In this document: positions 33,203 through 39,375 of the stretch, piece after piece
Layout of the letters: each line of letters starts with the position of its first letter
Numbering within the stretch: position 1 is the stretch's first letter
Assembly (NCBI GenBank): GCA_016297855.1
Contig: JAEDFW010000005.1
Span: 1-39,375 of the forward strand
From: Oscillospiraceae bacterium
GTDB lineage: Bacteria; Bacillota; Clostridia; Oscillospirales; Oscillospiraceae
Length of the DNA stretch: 39,375 bases
Direction: 5' to 3'
The notes under the pieces: model-generated
Told to the model about the DNA's origin: nothing
Database searches by the model: none
The model's input: the letters and a program-made list of their open reading frames with translations, nothing else
Translations under genes and position numbers: made by a program

Positions 33203-34456
33203 TCATTTGCCGCACAGCGACGCGCCATGGCGCAGCGCCTTGATGACGGGCAGCTCTTCTCCGGACAAGAATCGGATCAGCGCGCCGCCGCCCGTGCAGA
33301 TATAGCCCATCTTATCTGTCAGCTCATATTTTTCCGTCGCCGTGATGCTGTCGCCGCCGCCGAGAACGGTAAAGCCCTCCGTCTGCGCCAGCGCCTGCCA
33401 TACGGCTCTGGTGCCGAATTCGCTGGGTGCCTGTTCAAATACGCCCATGGGTCCGTTGACAAACACCGTCTTCGCCTGCAAAATGGCTGTGCGGTACACT
33501 TCCGCAGTCTTTTCGCCGATATCAATCGCTGCGATTTCTGCAGGAACATCGCCAAGCTCCGCTTCATGACGCACGCCGTCCGTGACCCAGGCAAGATCGC
33601 ACGGGAGCGTGATCTTTTCGCCGTAGCGGCGGTAGAGTGCTTCTGCTTTTTCAATGTATTCGCCGTAGTTCGACCGGTAGATGAAATCCAGGCTTCCCTG
33701 GCCGATCTGTTTGCCCAGTGCGGCAAGGAAGATATTGCCCACAAGGCCGCCGGTCAGCACCTGATCGGCCACGCCCTTTCCAAGCACCGTTTCCATCATC
33801 AAAAACGCATCGGAGATCTTTGCTCCGCCCAGGACAAATACGCAGGGACGGTCCGGCTGCTCCATCACACGACTGACGGTGCAGAACTCCTTTTCAAACA
33901 GTCTGCCCATGTACGACGGCAGCACCTGCTCAAATCCGCACAGGCTCGGCTGATCTCGGTGCGCGGCGGCAAACGCGTCGCACACATACATATCTGCCAG
34001 CGGCGCCAGCTTCTCGACAAGCAGTGTCTTTGCCTGCTGCTCATGTGTGAGTCGCAGCTTCATCTCAAACAGCGTCTGCTCTTCCGATACATAACGGACG
34101 TTATCCAGCAGCAAAATCTCGCCATCGTGCAGCGCTTTGATCTTCTCACGCGCGGCCGGGCCGCAGACGTCGTCGATCCATTGCACTTCGCAACCCAGCA
34201 GTTCCGACAGCACCTTCGCGTGCGGCTCGGTGGAATAGAAATTCTTATACTCGATATCGCTGCCCTGATGCGCCAGAAGCACGACCTTTGCCCCGCGCTC
34301 ACAGAGCTCACGGATGGTCGGCACGCACGCGCGGATGCGGTTGATACTCTTGAGCGTTCCCGCCGCACGGTCGACCGGCTGGTTCATGTCAACCCGGCAC
34401 AGCACGGTTTTCCCGCGCAGTTCGGCCTCGTCGAGCGTTCGGATTCCAAATTGCAT
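33203..34456 (-). CDS. pgk: Phosphoglycerate kinase, archaeal-type
   Basis: A 417-residue PGK with CRVDMNQP, LLAHQG, LLLDNVRY, DAFAAAHRDQPSL, VLGGAKISD and the C-terminal GGGDSITATEKY and STGGGA-like CTGGGALIRF blocks. By memory of the family, HQG (instead of the bacterial SHLGRP), FAAAHRDQPS and the end block GEELPVIKALR match archaeal PGKs such as those of Thermococcales, not the usual bacterial form. It would make ATP from the acyl phosphate formed by the neighbouring archaeal-type GAPDH. Confidence 0.9.
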   Translation of the reverse strand: MQFGIRTLDEAELRGKTVLCRVDMNQPVDRAAGTLKSINRIRACVPTIRELCERGAKVVLLAHQGSDIEYKNFYSTEPHAKVLSELLGCEVQWIDDVCGPAAREKIKALHDGEILLLDNVRYVSEEQTLFEMKLRLTHEQQAKTLLVEKLAPLADMYVCDAFAAAHRDQPSLCGFEQVLPSYMGRLFEKEFCTVSRVMEQPDRPCVFVLGGAKISDAFLMMETVLGKGVADQVLTGGLVGNIFLAALGKQIGQGSLDFIYRSNYGEYIEKAEALYRRYGEKITLPCDLAWVTDGVRHEAELGDVPAEIAAIDIGEKTAEVYRTAILQAKTVFVNGPMGVFEQAPSEFGTRAVWQALAQTEGFTVLGGGDSITATEKYELTDKMGYICTGGGALIRFLSGEELPVIKALRHGASLCGK

Positions 34457-34468
34457 GGCACAGACCTC

Positions 34469-35527
34469 TTACTTTCTGAACTTACCAATGCCGAGATATT
34501 TGTTCGTCATGGCCGTGCCTTCTTCGCGCGTCAGCTGCATCTTCGTTGCGGCGCGGATCGCGTCCATCGTCTCGGGAATGGTGACCGACTCCTGCGGGAT
34601 GTTGATGGCGTACATGATGTCGTTGCCGCTCTCCACGATGGAGTCTGCCCAGAGGCCGATTTCGTACATATCACCGCGGCGGTTGCCGAGGTCGCGCGCA
34701 TATTTGAAGAACGACGCGTTGCCCTTGAAGCCCTCGTCCATCGTGACCACGCGGATACGCGGATGCTGCTTGAAGGCCTCCAGCGCCATTTCCTTCGTGA
34801 TCTTCTTGCCGTCCTTTGCGGTAGCAAGAACGGTGATGATATGGCCGTGCGTCACAGGCGTATGCACCAGAATGCCGGTGGCATTCACGTGCGGCATGAT
34901 GGTCATGAGATCAACCGCCTGATGGGTCGGCGCTTTTTCCATCTGCAACGCGTTGGTCAGTCCGCGATGGTAATCGCCGGGGTCGGCCACGCGGCGGATG
35001 ATGGTGATGGCCACCTTTTCCAGACCAATGGCGCGATCCAGGCAGTCGACCGTACGAATCAGGCCCGTTGTATTGCAAGAGGTCAGCTTCAGATAGTTCT
35101 GGCCTACGCCCTTTTCATAGTTGGCATAACCATGGAAGAACACGTCCGCGACGGAGTTCTTTTCACCGCCCTGGAAGATGGCCTTGACGCCATACTTATC
35201 ATAATAGTTCTCCTTGTTCTTCGCGCCCACGCCGCCGGGTGCGGAGTCGAGCATGATATCGACCTTCTGGCACAGCTCATCAAATGTACCGGCAACCGGA
35301 ATGTCCTTTTCCGCAAATGCTGCCGGATCCGCGCCGTCAACCAGATAGAGATTGTACTTCACGCCGTTAGCGCCGATCATCTCGTTCTCGCGCAGCGCCT
35401 GAATGGAAAGCGTCGGTGCCAGATCGGCGATGCCGACCAGTTCCATATCCTCCTGCAGCGCTACGCCGTCTGCCAGACGCTGTCCGATTGTGCCGTATCC
35501 AGCTACGCCAACTTTGATCTTCTTCAT
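34469..35527 (-). CDS. Type II (archaeal-type) glyceraldehyde-3-phosphate dehydrogenase
   Basis: A 352-residue protein of the archaeal GAPDH class: VGVAGYGTIGQRLADGV at the N-terminus, APGGVGAKNKENY, FQGGEK, the catalytic Cys in TSCNTTGLIRTV (about residue 139), IRRVADP and the terminal VPE-like block TIPETMDAIRA. Bacterial GAPDH has SCTTN and a different order. The start is ATG 35527; the ATG at 35542 is part of the ATGGAGG ribosome site. First gene of the ten-gene operon, 41 bases after the operator at 35568. Confidence 0.93.
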   Translation of the reverse strand: MKKIKVGVAGYGTIGQRLADGVALQEDMELVGIADLAPTLSIQALRENEMIGANGVKYNLYLVDGADPAAFAEKDIPVAGTFDELCQKVDIMLDSAPGGVGAKNKENYYDKYGVKAIFQGGEKNSVADVFFHGYANYEKGVGQNYLKLTSCNTTGLIRTVDCLDRAIGLEKVAITIIRRVADPGDYHRGLTNALQMEKAPTHQAVDLMTIMPHVNATGILVHTPVTHGHIITVLATAKDGKKITKEMALEAFKQHPRIRVVTMDEGFKGNASFFKYARDLGNRRGDMYEIGLWADSIVESGNDIMYAINIPQESVTIPETMDAIRAATKMQLTREEGTAMTNKYLGIGKFRK

Positions 35528-35567
35528 TTTAAATTCCTCCATTTTTCATGAACTGTTGTCTTGTTTA

Positions 35568-35581
35568 GCGCAAACGTTTCC
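35568..35581 (-). promoter_or_regulatory. LacI-type operator of the GAPDH-to-iolG operon
   Basis: GGAAACGTTTGCGC on the minus strand lies at about +2 to +15 from the predicted start. It matches the core at 15566 (GGAAACGTTTG) and, apart from one base, the site at 35720. Confidence 0.75.
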
Positions 35582-35589
35582 TTAACCAA

Positions 35590-35618
35590 ATTGTAGCACT
35601 CGCCCCCAAAACTGTCAA
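35590..35618 (-). promoter_or_regulatory. Promoter of the GAPDH-to-iolG operon
   Basis: On the minus strand TTGACA (35618-35613), 17 bases, TACAAT (35595-35590). All ten genes to 24214 have gaps of 20 bases or fewer, so this single promoter probably drives an 11.3-kb transcript. Confidence 0.88.
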
Positions 35619-35685
35619 TTATGGCAGAAACAATTTAAGTATATTCTACTTTATCTACAAATTGAACCCGAAAAATATAAAACAG

Positions 35686-35714
35686 TTGACAAAGTCGTGT
35701 ACGTATTATATAGT
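35686..35714 (+). promoter_or_regulatory. Promoter of the PHP phosphoesterase gene
   Basis: TTGACA (35686-35691), 17 bases, TATAGT (35709-35714). It faces away from the GAPDH operon promoter about 70 bases away. Confidence 0.8.
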
Positions 35715-35719
35715 CTTTT

Positions 35720-35734
35720 CGGAAACATTTGCGA
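35720..35734 (+). promoter_or_regulatory. LacI-type operator of the PHP gene
   Basis: CGGAAACATTTGCGA directly follows the -10 box, at about +1 to +14, in the same orientation relative to transcription as the other three. A second copy of the same 14 bases lies at 24110-24123. Confidence 0.7.
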
Positions 35735-35811
35735 TAAATTTTCAAAGAATGCGCTGTACAGATCTGTTGTTGATCTATTATTGTGCGCATCGAAGGATGG
35801 AGGATCACACG

Positions 35812-36483
35812 ATGTACAAAATCGAGACGCACCTTCACACTACCCATGTCAGCAAATGCGGCTGGATGACGGCAGAGGAGCTGGTCGCAGCCTACAAAGC
35901 TGCCGGTTATGACGGCATCATCGTCACAGATCACTACAACCGCACCACCTTTGAATATCTCGGCATCGATACCACCGCTCCCGGCAACAAGATTGCGCCG
36001 TTTCTGGACGGTTACCATCGGATGGCCGAGATTGGTGCGCGTGAAGGACTGCACGTTTTCCGCGGCGCGGAACTGCGATTTGATGAATCCGACAACGACT
36101 ACCTGCTTTACGGCTACTGCGACGAGCTGTTGGCCGAGCCGGAAGACATTTTCCGCATGGGCATTGCCGCGTTTTCGCCCATTGCGCGCGGGCGGGGCGC
36201 ACTGATTATTCAGGCGCATCCCTACCGCAAAAAGTGCACCCCTGCGATTGCCTGTTATCTCGATGGCATCGAGGTTCGTAATGCCAATCCGCGCCATGCA
36301 AACAACAACGAACTGGCGCTGGAATACGCACAGCAGTTTGGCCTGATCGGCCTGGCCGGCTCCGACTGCCACCGTCCCGAGGACGTTGCGGCGTCCGGAA
36401 TTCTGAGCACCGAGATGCCCAGCGATTCGTTCGGTATGATGCGCCTCATCCGTTCTCGGCGCTTCACGCGGATCGGCGAATGA
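35812..36483 (+). CDS. PHP-domain phosphoesterase
   Basis: A 223-residue protein of the polymerase-and-histidinol-phosphatase (PHP) fold. The metal motifs are all present: HLHTTHVS (residues 7-14), TDHYN, GAELRF, HPYR and GSDCHRPED. Members of this group hydrolyse phosphomonoesters or cyclic phosphates of small sugars or nucleosides. The ATG has GGAGG 8 bases upstream; translation from the earlier frame at 35662 would cross the promoter. The operator at 35720 places it in the same putative regulon as the HAD phosphatases and the iol-type enzymes. Confidence 0.88.
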   Translation: MYKIETHLHTTHVSKCGWMTAEELVAAYKAAGYDGIIVTDHYNRTTFEYLGIDTTAPGNKIAPFLDGYHRMAEIGAREGLHVFRGAELRFDESDNDYLLYGYCDELLAEPEDIFRMGIAAFSPIARGRGALIIQAHPYRKKCTPAIACYLDGIEVRNANPRHANNNELALEYAQQFGLIGLAGSDCHRPEDVAASGILSTEMPSDSFGMMRLIRSRRFTRIGE

Positions 36484-36492
36484 TCGAGCAAG

Positions 36493-36532
36493 AAAAAGCC
36501 GTCACAAAACGTAAGTTTTGTGACGGCTTTTT
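36493..36532. terminator. Bidirectional terminator between the PHP gene and the ASKHA gene
   Basis: A perfect 18-bp stem (36493-36510 with 36515-36532) with AAAAA on one side and TTTTT on the other, between convergent genes. Confidence 0.95.
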
Positions 36533-36547
36533 GTGCGACGGATTATT

Positions 36548-38080
36548 TCAATCATGTTTCAGCGGCTGTACGCTTGGATAGAGGCTTGCATTCGTATGCG
36601 GCAGGAACTGTGCCGCGCGCATATTCTCAAGAAACGTGTCGATCTCACCGAACTGCACATAGGTAGCCGACTGCACAAAATGGCGGATGCGTTCAAGACT
36701 GGCATCGTCCAGCAGCACGCGCTTCGCGCCCGCAAGCGAGCTGTTGCCGAGAATCATGAATGTTTCACGCGGCAGATCTGGATACATACCGACAGTGATG
36801 GCTGATTCGAGATTCAAATGCGTGCCGAAACCGCCCGAAAGATAGAACGTGCCGATCTGATCGGGCGTGATGCCGCTGGCATCAAGCAGCGTGGCAACCA
36901 TCGTGTGCGCGGCGGCCTTGCAGCGGATGAATTCGGCAATGTCCTTCTGCGTAAAATACAGCTGCTTTCCTGCGCGCGAGGCATAGACGATGGCGGGGAT
37001 ATTGGCGTGGCTCTCATCCTCCCAGACCATCCGGATGCGCGCAGATGCGCCCATATTGAGCGTCCCGTCGCCATTGAGCCACCCGGCCAGATACCCTTCG
37101 GCGATGAGATCGACGATGCCTGAACCGCAGATGCCTTCAGGCGGCAGATCATCAATCGTCTGCACATGCAGCTCGTTTCTTTCATCGATCCGCACACGGC
37201 ACACCGCGCCCGGCTCAGCGCGCATGCCGGATTTACTCACACCGCCCTCCAGCGCAGGCCCGGCCGCACCAGCGCCGACAAGCAGATAGTCTTTGCAGCC
37301 CAGAGCCAGCTCGCCGTTGGTGCCGATATCAAGAAAGATGGCGGGATCATCGCGCGTGTCCATGTCGGTCATCAACAGTCCCGCCGTGATATCGCCGCCG
37401 AGATAATTGGCCACAGCCGGAAGGCAGAGAATATTGCACCGCAGATCCAGTCCCATCGCCTGCGCCGGCTGGATGCCGGGGTCATAAAACGCAGGCGTAT
37501 ACGGTTTCTGAAAGACAAGCCACGGATCGCATCCCATCAGGAAGTGGATCATTGTGGTGTTGCCGCCGACGCACATGGCCGCGATGTCATCCGACTGCAA
37601 TCCAGCCTCCTCCAGACACGCATCCAGCAGCGCGCGGATATCATCCGTGACCAGCCGCTGCAGACTGATCAGGTTTTCCCGATCCTGCTTCACGGCGAAG
37701 ATGCGGTCCAGAATATTCGCGCCCAGCGCAACCTGCGCGTTGGTGCATTCACGCCGGCAGAGCACCTGTCCTGTCGGCAGATGCAGAAGCTCCATGGCAA
37801 GATTCGTGCTGCCAATGTCCAGCGCTGCGCCATAAAGCGCATCGTGTGTATCGCCCGGCTCAATCCGGATCAGATCCCATCCCGTATCCGACGGACACAG
37901 TGTCACTGTCACGCAGTAATCCGCGTCCGGCAGCGTGGGATACAGCTCGCGCAGCGCGTCATACGTCACATGCACAGCTTTTTCCGGCAGTGCGCGCAGC
38001 ACCCGTTCCCGGCCAGCGGCAAAATCTGCCGCATCGGGCTTTGGAAGCTCCAGATAGACTTTTTTTGCAAATGCCGCCAT
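36548..38080 (-). CDS. ASKHA-domain (DUF4445) corrinoid-activation-like protein without 2Fe-2S domain
   Basis: The 510-residue protein resembles the ATP-dependent reductive activators of corrinoid enzymes (RamA/RACE type): an ASKHA fold with ALDIGSTNLAMEL (about residues 88-100), CVGGNTTMIH, FLDIGTNGELALG, the GICGSGIVD motif and FYLSGGFGTHLN. The N-terminal 2Fe-2S ferredoxin domain with its cysteines, present in RamA-like members, is absent; the protein starts with about 80 residues of unrecognised sequence. It would need another electron donor or do something else. AGAGGG precedes the ATG; a promoter with perfect TATAAT lies at 38118. Confidence 0.8.
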   Translation of the reverse strand: MAAFAKKVYLELPKPDAADFAAGRERVLRALPEKAVHVTYDALRELYPTLPDADYCVTVTLCPSDTGWDLIRIEPGDTHDALYGAALDIGSTNLAMELLHLPTGQVLCRRECTNAQVALGANILDRIFAVKQDRENLISLQRLVTDDIRALLDACLEEAGLQSDDIAAMCVGGNTTMIHFLMGCDPWLVFQKPYTPAFYDPGIQPAQAMGLDLRCNILCLPAVANYLGGDITAGLLMTDMDTRDDPAIFLDIGTNGELALGCKDYLLVGAGAAGPALEGGVSKSGMRAEPGAVCRVRIDERNELHVQTIDDLPPEGICGSGIVDLIAEGYLAGWLNGDGTLNMGASARIRMVWEDESHANIPAIVYASRAGKQLYFTQKDIAEFIRCKAAAHTMVATLLDASGITPDQIGTFYLSGGFGTHLNLESAITVGMYPDLPRETFMILGNSSLAGAKRVLLDDASLERIRHFVQSATYVQFGEIDTFLENMRAAQFLPHTNASLYPSVQPLKHD

Positions 38081-38117
38081 ATGCGTCCCTCTTTATCAAT
38101 CAGCTGTTTTCTTACAT

Positions 38118-38146
38118 ATTATATCTGCAGCAGGCAGAAAAGTAAA
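38118..38146 (-). promoter_or_regulatory. Promoter of the ASKHA gene
   Basis: On the minus strand a weak TTTACT (38146-38141), 17 bases and a perfect TATAAT (38123-38118). Confidence 0.65.
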
Positions 38147-38181
38147 CGCTGCAGCAGACCGTTTATTTTTTGCGACAGCAC

Positions 38182-38210
38182 TTGACACACGTCCGTGCCG
38201 GTGTTATACT
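38182..38210 (+). promoter_or_regulatory. Promoter of the T-box/trpB transcript
   Basis: TTGACA (38182-38187), 17-base spacer, TATACT (38205-38210): near-consensus. Transcription would start near 38217. Confidence 0.9.
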
Positions 38211-38216
38211 TTAGCC

Positions 38217-38441
38217 ATACAAACCGTTGAAGAAGTGTGAGTAGGCGTGAGCCGCCCCTCCAAAGAGAGCCGCAGGTAGCTGGGAATGCGGTGTGGGGTC
38301 TTATGCTGAATGGGCTTCTGAGGGCAAGCCGAATACAGTAGGCAAGCCGGAGTCGGCGCTCCGTTACCAAAGGTCAGTATGTGTCAGCATACGCAAAGTG
38401 GGCGCGCAGATGCGCCAAGCCGGGTGGCACCGCAGGAGTTT
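38217..38441 (+). promoter_or_regulatory. Trp-specific T-box leader
   Basis: The leader has the hallmarks of a T-box riboswitch: the Stem I distal elements (AGAGAGCCG, GGTAGCTGGGAATGCGG), a specifier loop in which GAA is followed by TGG (38311-38313), the tryptophan codon, and the antiterminator T-box GGGTGGCACCGC (38422-38433). It senses uncharged tRNA-Trp and lets transcription continue when tryptophan is scarce. The gene after it is a tryptophan synthase beta chain, which agrees with the codon. Confidence 0.93.
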
Positions 38442-38487
38442 CTCCTGTCCCAGCAGTATGACTACTGTGGGACAGGAGTTTTTGTTT
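38442..38487 (+). terminator. T-box-controlled terminator
   Basis: CTCCTGTCCCA (38442-38452) pairs with TGGGACAGGAG (38468-38478), followed by TTTTTGTTT. It is the alternative to the antiterminator containing the T-box bases. Confidence 0.93.
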
Positions 38488-38519
38488 GTCCCACACAATA
38501 CAGAAAGGTGGAAACAACA

Positions 38520-39375
38520 ATGGCACAGCAGATTCCGTACAAAATCTATCTGAATGAAGACGAGATGCCCAAGGCATGGTATAATCTCCGCGCGGACATG
38601 AAGAACAAGCCCGCTCCCCTGCTCAATCCAGGCACATTCGAGCCGATGCAGTTCGACGATCTGCGCCCGGTCTTCTGCGACGAGCTGATCCGACAGGAAC
38701 TGGACAATGACACGGCGTATTTTGAGATCCCGGATCAGATCCGTTCGTTCTATAAGATGTACCGTCCGTCTCCGCTGGTACGTGCATATTGTCTTGAGGA
38801 AAAGCTGCAGACCCCGGCGAAGATCTACTATAAGTTCGAAGGCAACAATACCTCCGGTTCGCACAAGCTCAACTCTGCCATCGCGCAGGCGTATTACGCC
38901 AAGCAGCAGGGGCTTGTGGGTCTTACCACCGAGACCGGCGCAGGCCAGTGGGGCACGGCGCTTTCCATGGCGTGCGCGTACCTGGGCCTTGACCTCAGGG
39001 TTTTCATGGTCAAAGTCAGCTATGAGCAGAAGCCCTTCCGCCGTGAGGTCATGCGCACCTACGGCGCGAACGTCACGCCGTCGCCGTCCAACACCACGAA
39101 CGTCGGCCGCAAAATTCTCGAAGAGTTCCCCGGCACGACCGGCTCGCTCGGCTGCGCGATCTCCGAGGCCGTCGAAACTGCCGTCTCCACGCCCGGTTAT
39201 CGCTATGTACTCGGAAGCGTTCTCAACCAGGTGCTGCTGCACCAGTCCGTCATCGGTCTGGAAGCAAAGACTGCGCTGGATAAATACGGCATCAAGCCTG
39301 ACGTCATCATCGGCTGCGCCGGCGGCGGCTCCAACCTTGGCGGCCTGATCGCGCCATTCATGGGCGAAAAGCTGC
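38520..39375 (+). CDS. trpB: Tryptophan synthase beta chain, TrpB2-type (partial, 3' end outside)
   Basis: The first 285 residues are visible. PLP attachment is in GSHKLNSA (Lys about residue 116), with TETGAGQWGTALSMAC and the phosphate-binding GCAGGGSNLGG near residue 268. The extended N-terminus (about 75 residues before RPSPLVRA) marks the TrpB2-like group rather than the standard TrpB1. TrpB2 enzymes make tryptophan from indole and serine, often without TrpA. The ATG has GAAAGGTGG 10 bases upstream. Transcription is governed by the Trp T-box. Confidence 0.93.
   Translation, partial: MAQQIPYKIYLNEDEMPKAWYNLRADMKNKPAPLLNPGTFEPMQFDDLRPVFCDELIRQELDNDTAYFEIPDQIRSFYKMYRPSPLVRAYCLEEKLQTPAKIYYKFEGNNTSGSHKLNSAIAQAYYAKQQGLVGLTTETGAGQWGTALSMACAYLGLDLRVFMVKVSYEQKPFRREVMRTYGANVTPSPSNTTNVGRKILEEFPGTTGSLGCAISEAVETAVSTPGYRYVLGSVLNQVLLHQSVIGLEAKTALDKYGIKPDVIIGCAGGGSNLGGLIAPFMGEKL

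Noticed and set aside
30069..33305. A 1078-codon open frame on the plus strand
   Set aside because: It is antisense to LarA, transketolase and malic enzyme genes, whose protein families are clear. It is rich in His/Arg/Cys, has no recognisable domain and no ribosome site, as expected of a shadow of GC-rich coding DNA.
33182..35551. A 789-codon open frame on the plus strand
   Set aside because: Antisense to the archaeal-type PGK and GAPDH genes; composition and lack of a start region mark it as a shadow. The same holds for long plus-strand frames at 25919-27991, 1249-3075 and 3091-4434.
38293..38553. Short plus-strand open frame across the T-box leader
   Set aside because: It covers conserved T-box RNA elements and the terminator; the reading frame has no ribosome site and no protein-like pattern.
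1..39375. CRISPR arrays, insertion sequences, tRNA or rRNA genes
   Set aside because: I looked for regular direct repeats with spacers, transposase-like proteins with end repeats, and tRNA-like cloverleafs or CCA ends, and saw none.

Overview
The window looks like a chromosomal segment of a GC-rich, Gram-positive anaerobe of the class Clostridia, perhaps an Oscillospiraceae-like gut bacterium. This is inferred from AGGAGG-type ribosome sites, an S-layer-homology protein, a Trp T-box leader, a membrane pyrophosphatase and a LarA homologue. No rRNA, tRNA, IS element, phage gene or CRISPR array was seen. Nearly all genes are on the minus strand.

Layout. 1-6020: start of an off-window gene, an rmlA-like nucleotidyltransferase, a two-gene FtsX/MacB-type ABC system whose permease carries a very long heptad coiled coil, and a secreted SLH protein. 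6140-15529: a minus-strand run, read from high to low coordinate as four tandem HAD phosphatase paralogues, a circularly permuted phosphoglycerate mutase (iPGM), MgtC, the membrane pyrophosphatase HppA, a PfkB kinase and a TIM-barrel isomerase. 15916-16923: a divergent LacI-family regulator. 16999-23811: a three-gene ABC importer of the FbpABC/AfuABC type (lipoprotein, ATPase, fused permease), followed by a membrane protein, a ComEC-like metallo-hydrolase and a fifth HAD paralogue. 24214-35527: an apparent ten-gene operon: archaeal-type GAPDH, archaeal-type PGK, split transketolase, LarA, malic enzyme, IolE, IolB, IolD and IolG. 35812-36483: a divergent PHP phosphoesterase. 36548-38080: an ASKHA/DUF4445 protein. 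38182-39375: a Trp T-box leader and a TrpB2-type tryptophan synthase beta chain cut by the window edge.

How it may work together. Four promoters (HAD/iPGM operon, ABC importer, GAPDH-to-iolG operon, PHP gene) each have a near-consensus -35/-10 pair with 17-bp spacing. Each is followed, at about +1 to +24, by the same motif, GGAAAC(G/A)T(T/G)T, in the same orientation relative to transcription. That is the usual form and place of a LacI-family operator, and the only LacI-type gene here lies between two of the transcription units. I infer one regulon. It would import a (possibly phosphorylated) polyol, remove phosphate with HAD/PHP enzymes, open the ring with inositol-type enzymes, and pass carbon through transketolase and a private lower glycolysis made of archaeal-type GAPDH, archaeal-type PGK and a circularly permuted iPGM. 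The substrate is unknown.

The most striking object is the gene at 10933-12498. It holds all the phosphatase-domain metal ligands of iPGM and the catalytic serine, but the two halves are in swapped order within one uninterrupted frame, and several substrate-pocket motifs are altered. Together with five HAD paralogues that all lack the second aspartate of motif I, it suggests an undescribed organophosphate pathway.
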